Source of the DNA: Thalassomonas haliotis
Lineage (GTDB): Bacteria > Pseudomonadota > Gammaproteobacteria > Enterobacterales > Alteromonadaceae
DNA: 64,000 nt
Reading direction: 5' to 3'
Assembly (NCBI RefSeq): GCF_028657945.1
Contig: NZ_CP059693.1
Coordinates: 2,728,001-2,792,000, forward strand
Shown here: positions 17,612 through 25,692 of the stretch, piece after piece
How positions within the stretch are numbered: position 1 is the first letter of the stretch
Layout: the number at the start of each line of letters is the position of its first letter
Notes under the pieces: generated by a model
The model's database searches: none
The model's input: only the letters and a program-made list of their open reading frames with translations
Told to the model about the DNA's origin: nothing
Program-made: the position numbers and the translations under genes

Positions 17612-20600
17612 TTAGTGTTTTGCCAGGTCATTTATCATATGGCTGACCAGGTCAAAACGCGCCTTGGCATCTTCTGTCGGCTGCTTAAACTTGAGTTTGT
17701 TGGCCCCTTCCATTTTATAAATTGCCGGTTGCTGCTGGATCAAGCCGATAATAAACATGGGATCAACCTTAGTATCATCGCTAAATTCAATCGCGCCCCC
17801 TGCCGGGCCCGCTTCGAGGCGGGCGATGCCGATTTTTTGTGCTTTTAAACGTAATTTGGCGATTTGTATCAGGTTTTTGGTGGCTTGGGGCAAGAGGCCG
17901 AAACGGTCAATCAGCTCCACCTGGATTTCATCGAGCTGGTTTTTATGCTTACAACTGGCAATACGTTTATACAGGCTTAAGCGGATGCTGACATCAAAAA
18001 TATAATCATCCGGCAGCAGGGCGGGCAAGCGTAAATCGATTTCGGTTTGCGAGGAGGTGACCTGGTTCAAGGTCGGTTCTTTGCCTTCTTTTAAGGCATC
18101 CACCGCCAGATCCAGCATTTCCATGTAGAGGCTGAATCCTATCTGGCTCATCTGGCCGCTTTGATCTTCCCCTAATAATTCCCCGGCGCCGCGGATCTCC
18201 AGATCATGGGTGGCCAGGGTGAAACCGGCGCCGAGATCTTCCAGTGAAGCAATGGCTTCGAGACGCTTTTTCGCGTCTTTGGTCATGCGCTTTTCATGGG
18301 GGGTTAATAAATAGGCATAGGCCTGGTGGTGAGAGCGGCCGACTCGGCCCCTGAGTTGGTGCAGTTGCGCCAGTCCGAGATGATCTGCCCTGTCCATAAT
18401 AATGGTATTGGCACTGGGGATATCGATACCGGTTTCAACTATGGTGGTACAGACCAGTACATTGTACCTCTGGTGATAAAAGTCACTCATGATACGTTCA
18501 AGTTCGCGCTCGCGCATTTGCCCGTGGGCGGTAATGATTTTTGCTTCCGGCAATAGGGTTTGCAGGTCGGCGGCGGTTTTTTCTATGGTATCGACATTGT
18601 TGTGCAGGAAATAAACCTGGCCGCCGCGCAGGATCTCCCTGAGCACAGACTCGCGTATCAGGGCGTCATCGCGCTGGCGAACAAAGGTTTTTACTGCCAG
18701 GCGTTTTGCCGGTGGCGTGGCGATAATCGACAGATCCCGCATGCCGCCCATGGCCATATTTAAGGTTCTTGGGATCGGGGTGGCGGTCAGGGTCAGGATA
18801 TCGACATTGCTGCGCAGTTTTTTGATTTTTTCTTTTTGCTTGACCCCGAACCTGTGTTCCTCATCGACAATCAGCAAACCTAAGTCTTTATAGCTTATGC
18901 TGTTTTGCAGCAGTTTATGGGTGCCGATCAAAATATCCACCTGGCCGGATTCGACCCGGGAGATCACCTCGTTTTGCTCTTTGGCGGATTTAAAACGGGA
19001 CAAGACTTCTATGGTCACCGGCCAGTTGGCGAAGCGATCACGAAAATTTTCATAATGCTGCTGGGCCAGCAAAGTGGTCGGCACTAAGATGGCGACCTGT
19101 TTGGAGTCATTAACGGCCACGAAGGCTGCACGCATTGCCACTTCGGTTTTACCAAAACCGACATCGCCGCACACCAGGCGGTCCATAGCTTTTGGCTGGA
19201 GCATGTCGCCGATCACGGCATTGATCGCCTGCTCCTGATCTAAGGTTTCTTCAAAACCGAAACTGTCGCTAAAGGCCTGGTAGTCCTTTTTATCGCGGCT
19301 AAATTTATAGCCCTGGTTGCTGGCGCGTTTGGCGTAAATATCCAGCAATTCTGCGGCAACATCACGTACTTTTTCGGCGGCCTTTTTCTTGGCTTTGCTC
19401 CAGCTGTCGGTGCCTAATTTATGCAGCGGCGCACGGTCGCCGTCGGCGCCGCTATAGCGGCTGATCAGGTGCAGTGAGGCCACAGGTACATATAGTTTGG
19501 CGTCATTGGCATAACTGAGCATTAAAAATTCTGTGGTGATACCGCCGGTTTCCAGGGTTTGCAAACCCAGATAGCGGCCGATGCCGTGCTCGAAATGCAC
19601 TACCGCCTGGCCGATAGAAAGTTCTGCCAGGTTTTTAAACAGGGCATCCGCCTGGACATCCTGTTGTTTGTTGCGGCGGCGGGTCTGTCTGACCCGGTCG
19701 CCGAGCAATTCTGCTTCGGTGATCAGGGCTATCGGCTCGGGGCCGCGCTTGCCTTTGCTTTCCTTTAGAGCTGTGCCTGGGCCGCTGCTTTGGAAAATAA
19801 AGCCGGTGCTGAGGGCATTAACGGTAATGCCCAGCTTGATATCGCTGTTGATAAATTCATCTATGCTCTCTACCAGCTGCGGCTTGATATTATCCCGCAA
19901 AAGCAATTCCAGTACGCTTTCCCTACGTCCCTGACTTTCGGCGACAAACAGGATTTTATCCGGAGTATGTTTATCGGCAATAAACTTATCCAGTAACTCA
20001 AACGGCTGCTTTAATTTATGGTTTACGCTTAAATCCGGCAGTTCACTGACATCGAAATTGATGGTGCCGGCTTTTGCTTCGCTGGCCTGGTCCTGCTCGC
20101 CGGCAGCGCTGAGCTTGATGCGGTCAAAAGGTTTTAAGGCGCTATAAAGTTCATCACTGCCCAAAAATAGCCGTTCGGGCGGTACCAGCGGGCGGGATCT
20201 GTCATAACGTCTTTCTTCATAACGATAGTTGATATCATGCCAGTGCTGGCTTAACGCCTGGTCGATATTGCCGTACAACATAACTAAGGTGTGCGGGGAT
20301 AAATAATCGCATAAGGTACTGGTTTGCTGGAAAAACAGCGGCAGGTAATATTCTATGCCGGCAGGTAAGATGCCGCCGCTGACTTTATGGTAAACGGATT
20401 CTTTATCTATGGTGCCGCTAAAGAGTTCCCGGTACTGGCTGCGAAATAAACTAATGCCTGCCTGGTCGATGGGAAATTCATGGGCGGGTAATAAATTAAT
20501 GCCGTCGATTTTATCGTTTGAGCGTTGGCTGTCGGGATCAAATAAGCGGATTTCGTCGATTTCGTCGTCAAAAAAATCCAGCCTGAACGGCGTGGTGCTG

Positions 20601-21151
20601 CCCATGGGGAATAAGTCCAGGATGGCGCCGCGCGCGGAAAATTCGCCGTGTTCCATGACCTGGTCGACATGGCGGTAACCGCTGGCCTCAAGTTCCTGCC
20701 TGAGCAGGTGCAGATCTTTCTTATCGCCTTTTTTAATCACCAGGCTATTGGCATCCAGGTACTGTTTGGGCGCCAGTCGCTGCATCAAGGTGGTGACCGG
20801 TACTATGACTATGCCTTGCTTTAGCCGTGACAGCTGGTACAGGGTCGACAGGCGCTGGGAAATAATGTCCTGGTGCGGTGAAAAACTGTCATAAGGCAAG
20901 GTTTCCCAGTCGGGAAATAAACAAATGGACAAGCTGTTATCAAGATTTAAACTGAGTAGCTCCTGCTCCAGGCGTAATGCCGACGGCGTATCAAAAGTGA
21001 TCAGCAATACCGGCGATTGGGCATTTTTCGCGCCATGATAAATGGCCAGCGCACTACTGCTGCCGGCCAAGTTGCTCCATACTTTTTTATCGGCAAGGTC
21101 ACCGCGGCGTTTGGCGATGATAGGTTCGAAAATATTGCTTGTTTGACTCAT
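17612..21151 (-). CDS. mfd: Transcription-repair coupling factor Mfd
   Basis: Full-length Mfd of 1179 residues. It couples nucleotide excision repair to stalled RNA polymerase by dislodging the polymerase and recruiting UvrA. The UvrB-homology region is N-terminal (residues about 20-350). The CarD-like polymerase-interaction domain starts near residue 508 with IGQAVVHFEHGIGRYLG. The RecG-like translocase has Walker A GDVGFGKTE (about 660), Walker B in LLIVDEEHRFGVKQ, and ATPIPRTLNMA. The TRG motif and the TRCF C-terminal domain (ETEIDLRLPALLPDDY region onward) complete it. It sits upstream of csiV with a 100-base gap, as in other gammaproteobacteria. Confidence 0.98.
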   Translation of the reverse strand: MSQTSNIFEPIIAKRRGDLADKKVWSNLAGSSSALAIYHGAKNAQSPVLLITFDTPSALRLEQELLSLNLDNSLSICLFPDWETLPYDSFSPHQDIISQRLSTLYQLSRLKQGIVIVPVTTLMQRLAPKQYLDANSLVIKKGDKKDLHLLRQELEASGYRHVDQVMEHGEFSARGAILDLFPMGSTTPFRLDFFDDEIDEIRLFDPDSQRSNDKIDGINLLPAHEFPIDQAGISLFRSQYRELFSGTIDKESVYHKVSGGILPAGIEYYLPLFFQQTSTLCDYLSPHTLVMLYGNIDQALSQHWHDINYRYEERRYDRSRPLVPPERLFLGSDELYSALKPFDRIKLSAAGEQDQASEAKAGTINFDVSELPDLSVNHKLKQPFELLDKFIADKHTPDKILFVAESQGRRESVLELLLRDNIKPQLVESIDEFINSDIKLGITVNALSTGFIFQSSGPGTALKESKGKRGPEPIALITEAELLGDRVRQTRRRNKQQDVQADALFKNLAELSIGQAVVHFEHGIGRYLGLQTLETGGITTEFLMLSYANDAKLYVPVASLHLISRYSGADGDRAPLHKLGTDSWSKAKKKAAEKVRDVAAELLDIYAKRASNQGYKFSRDKKDYQAFSDSFGFEETLDQEQAINAVIGDMLQPKAMDRLVCGDVGFGKTEVAMRAAFVAVNDSKQVAILVPTTLLAQQHYENFRDRFANWPVTIEVLSRFKSAKEQNEVISRVESGQVDILIGTHKLLQNSISYKDLGLLIVDEEHRFGVKQKEKIKKLRSNVDILTLTATPIPRTLNMAMGGMRDLSIIATPPAKRLAVKTFVRQRDDALIRESVLREILRGGQVYFLHNNVDTIEKTAADLQTLLPEAKIITAHGQMRERELERIMSDFYHQRYNVLVCTTIVETGIDIPSANTIIMDRADHLGLAQLHQLRGRVGRSHHQAYAYLLTPHEKRMTKDAKKRLEAIASLEDLGAGFTLATHDLEIRGAGELLGEDQSGQMSQIGFSLYMEMLDLAVDALKEGKEPTLNQVTSSQTEIDLRLPALLPDDYIFDVSIRLSLYKRIASCKHKNQLDEIQVELIDRFGLLPQATKNLIQIAKLRLKAQKIGIARLEAGPAGGAIEFSDDTKVDPMFIIGLIQQQPAIYKMEGANKLKFKQPTEDAKARFDLVSHMINDLAKH

Positions 21152-21495
21152 GATTTCTCTTTAGTTAATAAAAGCCTGTGGTAATGCCCGGGGACAGCCT
21201 GCCTGCTCAGGTTAACAGTACCGGTTAAAAGCAAACCCGAATGATACTGTTTGTTTATACAGTTTTAAAGCGTTATTTGTTCACTGTGTTAACTGATATA
21301 AATTGCCCGCGGGGAGCCGAACTTGTGATACATTTGCTTAAAAACCTGGTTAAAGCCTGTTTTCTTTCACAAAAATACGGCTGTTAGATTGCGCCATATT
21401 CTAATTAACTAAGAGAAAAAGTGCCAGTAGCAGAGCCGATTTTGAAAAGGGCTTAAGCGCGAATAAACAGGCCCTGATAAAAGAAAATAAAGGAC
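21152..21495. other. Divergent promoter region, mfd and SRPBCC gene
   Basis: These 344 bases separate the divergent mfd gene and the small gene starting at 21496. No gene or repeat is recognised. It should contain both promoters, but none could be assigned by eye. Confidence 0.4.
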
Positions 21496-21957
21496 ATGAA
21501 AATGAAGGAAGTTGGGAAACAGGGTATTAATATCTGTTTGCACCAGGAAATTGCAACCGGCCCGGAGCAATTGCTGGAGATATTATTGGATCACCCCAGG
21601 CTGGGGCGCTTTTTTAAAGCCGGGTTTGTCGTGGTTAAACCCGAGGACGAAGGGCAAATGATCGGCGGAAAAGGCTGTATCCGCCAGGTGACTATTGGCA
21701 GGCAGCAATTTTTAGAGGAAATTATCTCAGCTTCGCTTTCGGGCATCGGCTATCAAATCACAGGTCCGGGGCCGGTTTCTCAGCATCAGGGCAATATCGC
21801 CTTTGTTGAACGGGACAAGTCCACCCTGGTTGAATACCGGATCCGCTGTAACGGACCGAGATGGCTCCCGGATGTGCTCGTTAAATATATTATTGAACGG
21901 GATATCAAATTTGCTTTAAAGCAATTGGCAAGTTTTTTCCAAAACAGGGCGGCTTGA
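21496..21957 (+). CDS. SRPBCC-like (START/Bet v1 fold) protein
   Basis: A 153-residue cytoplasmic protein with the layout of polyketide cyclase/SRPBCC proteins. An N-terminal strand is followed by helix GPEQLLEILLDHPRLGRFF, then strands with GGKGCIRQVTIG and VSQHQGNIAFVE, and a C-terminal long helix KYIIERDIKFALKQLASFF. The family binds hydrophobic ligands in a helix-grip cavity. AAAGGAC stands before the ATG. There is no operon partner; the ligand is unknown. The fold is inferred from secondary-structure pattern. Confidence 0.65.
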   Translation: MKMKEVGKQGINICLHQEIATGPEQLLEILLDHPRLGRFFKAGFVVVKPEDEGQMIGGKGCIRQVTIGRQQFLEEIISASLSGIGYQITGPGPVSQHQGNIAFVERDKSTLVEYRIRCNGPRWLPDVLVKYIIERDIKFALKQLASFFQNRAA

Positions 21958-22137
21958 TGCCCTTGGGGTTTGCTGAGTCAGGCTACCGGGACAAACGGGG
22001 GGCGGCCATTGCTTTTGATATAGAGGTGTGTAGATAGGCTAGACTGAGTGGCTGAAAAATAATAAGTTTTGCTTAAGTTTGCATGGACTTTGCCCGGGTT
22101 TTAGTACCTGATCGCTACTAAATCACAGGGGAGTGCG

Positions 22138-22272
22138 ATGATTTGTTTGATATACACCAGCTCGGCAGTCGGATTTGCTGACATTTTCCAACAGGGATTT
22201 GCTAAAGAGACGCTGATGAATAATGGCGGGGTTGCGAAAAAATCATCATTGAATTTTGCCTCGAATGTCTAA
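22138..22272 (+). CDS. Mini-ORF, BLUF-like N-terminus (possible remnant)
   Basis: A 44-codon frame has GGGGAG seven bases before its ATG and begins MICLIYTSSAVGFADIFQQ. The LIYTSSA strand resembles the first strand of BLUF flavin-binding photoreceptors, but the domain is not completed in this or a neighbouring frame. It is either a truncated remnant or an unrelated microprotein. The surrounding 21958-22381 has no other recognisable feature. Confidence 0.3.
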   Translation: MICLIYTSSAVGFADIFQQGFAKETLMNNGGVAKKSSLNFASNV

Positions 22273-22381
22273 CCTGCCACTAAAATTTATTTATCAGCAA
22301 AACAGAAATCAAGCCGCTGCAGACGCCTTAATTTGGGCTGTTAGCTTAATGGCGCAGCTGAAATTATCAAGCTGAGTTAAG

Positions 22382-22843
22382 CTAGTTGCCATAATGGCGG
22401 TAACTGGTGTGCTGATAGGGAATAAGCTCGTAATGGGGTTGTAAAAACCACACCAGGTCAATCAGTTCCTGTACCGTCATCACCTCATTGAAGACTGTCA
22501 TTTTAGACTTTCCCTCAACCTGGATAGTGGCTAACGGATAGCCCTTGGCAAGCTTATGGGAGGGATTAATTACAGCCGTGACCAGTTGGGCATAGGTTTT
22601 TACCTGGGGGCTTTTACCGCCGAGTTTGACATTAAGCCCGGGATTGTCTGTGATACCCGGCTGACTGATACCTTTAAGCTGATGGCAGGACAAACACCGG
22701 TATTTAAGAAAAACAGCTTTACCGGCATCAATATCTCCCTCAGGTAAACTAAAGCCCCGCGGTGCGTCCGGGCCGAGGTCGCAACTGGCCAATAAACCAA
22801 GGGAAAACAGGGAAATCAACACAACCGATATTAATATCTTCAT
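22382..22843 (-). CDS. Monohaem cytochrome c lipoprotein
   Basis: A 153-residue protein with a lipoprotein signal peptide, lipobox LLASC (Cys20), so it should be tethered to a membrane on the periplasmic side. The haem site is CLSCH in YRCLSCHQLKG, and a probable axial Met lies in SKMTVFNEVM. It is a class I cytochrome c of the type used as a donor subunit or small electron carrier. It stands alone, facing away from the SRPBCC gene; the partner oxidase or reductase is not in the window. The 293 bases upstream of it hold nothing recognised. Confidence 0.88.
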   Translation of the reverse strand: MKILISVVLISLFSLGLLASCDLGPDAPRGFSLPEGDIDAGKAVFLKYRCLSCHQLKGISQPGITDNPGLNVKLGGKSPQVKTYAQLVTAVINPSHKLAKGYPLATIQVEGKSKMTVFNEVMTVQELIDLVWFLQPHYELIPYQHTSYRHYGN

Positions 22844-23136
22844 TGCAACTCACTCCTATAAGTGGTTATTTAACCGTTTTATGAAAAATGGCTGAATGTT
22901 CAATGAATTTTTATGCTCAATAACAGTCCCTTGATTGTTAAGCTATGGTCAGTATAGACAATTGCCCGGGTAAAGCTGATATATCAGCACAGGGCACTTT
23001 ATCGGACTATCACTCGGGTTATCACAGTCGTGCGGCGCTGCGATAAGCGTCGGCGGAAGGCTTTATTTCAGCTGTTGAATAATCGGGGGCAAAGTGCCCC
23101 GGTGCCTGAATATGCTAGGCACTGTGGGCCGTTTCA

Positions 23137-24000
23137 TTAATTGCTATCGGGTTCTTTTTTATAAACATCAAAATTGATGTCTCCAACTTTGAGCATACGC
23201 AGAATAGTGGCAATAGCAAAAGCGGCGAGTAGCTGGAAATAAAGGCTGTTCAGAATAATTTCCAAATATTCCAGCTCATGTACTTTCATTGCCTTTAGTG
23301 CCAGCAGGTAAAAACTGAGCGCCATGCTGATATACACCAGGGATTTTACGCTAAAACCAATTTGCCTGTTCCTGTCCTGAAAGCTCTGGTGGGGATCGAG
23401 TTTTTGACCATAGATATTCCAGAAGATGATGCCGCCAAGCAGCAGGTTGCACAGGGTTATTGCCGCTATCCGGACAATACTGTCTGCCGTTAATTGATAG
23501 CCGGATAAGGATAGTTCCAACAGGATAAAAGTCAGGTACAAGACAATCGCAGCGACAACAACTGCCGGGGAGATAAAGGTAAACAAACGGCGCGGGGTTA
23601 ACTCGGCCCTGCGCTGGCTGCTGATGTTTGCCTGGCGCATCAGCTTAAATTGCCTGAAACCGGATATTTCCATCAGAAAATAGGGAATATACTGGCAGAG
23701 GCCAAAAAATATCGGCAGGCTTTCGGCGTGTTTCCCATTGGCTGAGTATTCGCTCGATAACATGGCGTATAACACTAGCATCACCGCCCCGGCTGCGGTT
23801 ATCAGGTAATTGATCACCATAAAATTGCGCAGTCCTTTTTTATAGGCTGCCTGTGGTTTAGGGTAAAGTTTGGGATAGGTTTGTGGCGGGTAATTATCCA
23901 GCACATAACGGGTGCGAGCCTGAATCTTTTTTGGAAAATAATAAGAAATCAGCAATATCTGGCTGATAAATATGACGTAAAATAAAATATTGTCCCACAT
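23137..24000 (-). CDS. Multi-pass membrane protein paired with GntR regulator
   Basis: A 287-residue inner-membrane protein with about six or seven hydrophobic helices. They include VIFISQILLISYYF at the N-terminus, VINYLITAAGAVMLVLYAML, and LLAAFAIATILRML near the C-terminus. No transporter or enzyme motif is evident. It begins 10 bases after the YtrA-type GntR regulator on the same strand, a two-gene operon controlled by the palindrome at 24405-24438. YtrA-type regulators commonly control adjacent ABC or membrane-protein genes, so a cell-envelope stress role is possible. Confidence 0.75.
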   Translation of the reverse strand: MWDNILFYVIFISQILLISYYFPKKIQARTRYVLDNYPPQTYPKLYPKPQAAYKKGLRNFMVINYLITAAGAVMLVLYAMLSSEYSANGKHAESLPIFFGLCQYIPYFLMEISGFRQFKLMRQANISSQRRAELTPRRLFTFISPAVVVAAIVLYLTFILLELSLSGYQLTADSIVRIAAITLCNLLLGGIIFWNIYGQKLDPHQSFQDRNRQIGFSVKSLVYISMALSFYLLALKAMKVHELEYLEIILNSLYFQLLAAFAIATILRMLKVGDINFDVYKKEPDSN

Positions 24001-24010
24001 GTCGCTTTCC

Positions 24011-24391
24011 TTAATTTTGCTTGTTGTTCATGGCCTGGCTAAATGCTATCCGGATCTCTGAGTCGGTAATGCCGGCGGCTTTTAGCTTGCCTATGGTGTC
24101 GTTTAACGTCGTATGCAGCCATTCATTTAAATCAAGCGTACTGTTTTGCTTCGCATCAGGGTGGATAAAGGTGCCGCGATAACCCCGGGCCTGAATCACG
24201 CCGTCACGCTCCAGTAAACGGTAGGCTTTTGCTACGGTTTTACTGTTCATTGTCAGATCATTTGCCAGTTGCCTGATAGAGGGCAGGGCATCACCCGCTG
24301 TTAGTTTCTCCTGGTTTACTGCCTGTTTTATCTGGGTGACCAATTGGGCAAACAAGGGCACGGGATCGTCGATATCTATGTTTATTTCCAT
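24011..24391 (-). CDS. GntR regulator, YtrA-type short form
   Basis: A 126-residue regulator consisting of a winged helix-turn-helix (about residues 10-78) and a short helical tail, the length of the YtrA subfamily. The HTH contains LPSIRQLANDLTMNSKTVAKAYRLLERDG, split here into LPSIRQLANDLTMNSKT and VAKAYRLLERDG. I place the start at the ATG at 24391 (MEINIDID), which puts the operator palindrome immediately upstream. The longer TTG start at 24454 would run through the operator. A membrane-protein gene follows directly. It probably autorepresses. Confidence 0.9.
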   Translation of the reverse strand: MEINIDIDDPVPLFAQLVTQIKQAVNQEKLTAGDALPSIRQLANDLTMNSKTVAKAYRLLERDGVIQARGYRGTFIHPDAKQNSTLDLNEWLHTTLNDTIGKLKAAGITDSEIRIAFSQAMNNKQN

Positions 24392-24404
24392 AATTTTTCT
24401 TGTG

Positions 24405-24438
24405 CCAGCTGTACCATGTGTTGTGATGGTACAACTGG
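24405..24438. promoter_or_regulatory. Palindromic operator for the GntR regulator
   Basis: Two 13-base arms, CCAGCTGTACCAT (24405-24417) and ATGGTACAACTGG (24426-24438), are inverted repeats with one mismatch and an 8-base spacer. The site begins 14 bases upstream of the regulator's ATG, on the promoter side. Its size, symmetry and position fit autoregulation by the YtrA-type protein; the GGTAC cores are the likely contacts. Binding is inferred. Confidence 0.75.
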
Positions 24439-24579
24439 TTTGTTGAAAGATCAATCATTAAGTTTTAGCGGTTTGCTTATTTGCAGAAAAAAATGTCACT
24501 GCCGAAAATGGCCGGTCTTGGCAAATTGGCCTCTGTACACTGGCTCTATGCTTATATCTTTTTACTTTTTGGAGTTATT

Positions 24580-25086
24580 ATGACCATAGATTTTCAGATC
24601 ACCCCGCTTGATATCCACGTCTTTCAATCTTTGTTAACTTTAGAGCCAGAGGTGTTGGCAAGCGCCCATGCAATAGTGCTTGATGTTGATGAGTATCCCG
24701 GTTACCCGTGCCGGGTCTCTTTAATTGATGCCAGAGTTGGTGAGCAGGTACTGGCCTTACCCTATAGCCATCATGATGTTGACTCGCCGTATCGGGCAAG
24801 CGGACCTGTTTTTGTCCGTTTAAATGCACAAAGCCATCTGCCGGCAATCAATGAAATCCCCGAAGTGGTCAAGTTCAGGTTGCTGTCGCTCAGGGCCTAC
24901 AACCATGAGCATATGATGATCTATGCCCTGGTAACGCCGGGCGGTGAGCTTAAAGCTGCCATTGAAACTATGTTCGCCCGGGAGCAGGTAGCGTACCTGC
25001 ACATCCATAATGCTAATCCCGGTTGTTTCAGCTGTGCGGTGCACAGGGTTAACCGGGAGTATCGGGGGATTTTTCAGCGGTGCTGA
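24580..25086 (+). CDS. DUF1203 family protein
   Basis: A 168-residue cytoplasmic protein with DUF1203 hallmarks. These are YPCRVSLIDARVGEQVLALPY, given here as PCRVSLIDA then GEQVLALPY, then SPYRASGPVFVR and a C-terminal CFSCAVHR. I use the ATG at 24580, which has GGAG at 24571-24574, rather than an upstream frame extension with no family similarity. The family function is unknown. It is divergent from the GntR gene, so the operator region might also affect it. Confidence 0.88.
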   Translation: MTIDFQITPLDIHVFQSLLTLEPEVLASAHAIVLDVDEYPGYPCRVSLIDARVGEQVLALPYSHHDVDSPYRASGPVFVRLNAQSHLPAINEIPEVVKFRLLSLRAYNHEHMMIYALVTPGGELKAAIETMFAREQVAYLHIHNANPGCFSCAVHRVNREYRGIFQRC

Positions 25087-25223
25087 CAAATTGTTGTGGT
25101 GATTGCTGGGCCGGGGGAAATGCCATTAACCGCAAAAATGAGTTAATCAGCCGCAAGGGATAGCTTTTTGCATGAAAATTCGTCTATTATCTTGACCACT
25201 ATAACTAGAAAAAAGACAAATTT

Positions 25224-25691
25224 ATGAGTGAGTTAATAACTATAAACGGACAAGCGCATGAAATAGATGTCGACGGCGATATGCCTTTGCTGTGGTTTTT
25301 GCGTGATAAATTGGAATTTACCGGCACCAAATTCGGTTGCGGCAGCGGACTGTGCGGCGCCTGTACCGTACATGTTGACGGCCAGGCCACCCGCTCCTGT
25401 ATCACCACAGTGGGCACCTTGGCGGGGAAAAGTATTACCACCATAGAAGGTTTATCACAAAACGGCGATCATCCGCTGCAAAAAGCCTGGTTAAACAACA
25501 AGGTACCCCAGTGCGGTTATTGCCAGGCGGGACAGATCATGAATGCTGCCAGTTTACTGGCCGTTAATGCCGCCCCGAGCGAAGCCGAAATCGATACCGC
25601 AATGCAGGGCAATATCTGCCGCTGCGGTACTTATCAGCGCATTAAAAAAGCCATCGGCGAAGCCGCACAAGAAATGCAAGAGGATGCCTGA
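25224..25691 (+). CDS. iorA: 2Fe-2S subunit of IorAB-type molybdenum hydroxylase
   Basis: A 155-residue small subunit carrying both iron-sulfur clusters of xanthine-oxidase-family enzymes. The plant-ferredoxin-type cluster uses [12 protein letters not shown] plus a following Cys (RSC). The second, four-helix domain uses CGYCQAG and CRCGT. The length and lack of an FAD subunit match isoquinoline 1-oxidoreductase alpha-type and aldehyde-oxidising two-subunit enzymes. It passes electrons from the molybdopterin subunit to an external acceptor such as a cytochrome. The stop is one base from the start of the large subunit, so the two are translationally coupled. Confidence 0.93.
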   Translation: MSELITINGQAHEIDVDGDMPLLWFLRDKLEFTGTKFGCGSGLCGACTVHVDGQATRSCITTVGTLAGKSITTIEGLSQNGDHPLQKAWLNNKVPQCGYCQAGQIMNAASLLAVNAAPSEAEIDTAMQGNICRCGTYQRIKKAIGEAAQEMQEDA

Positions 25692-25692
25692 T

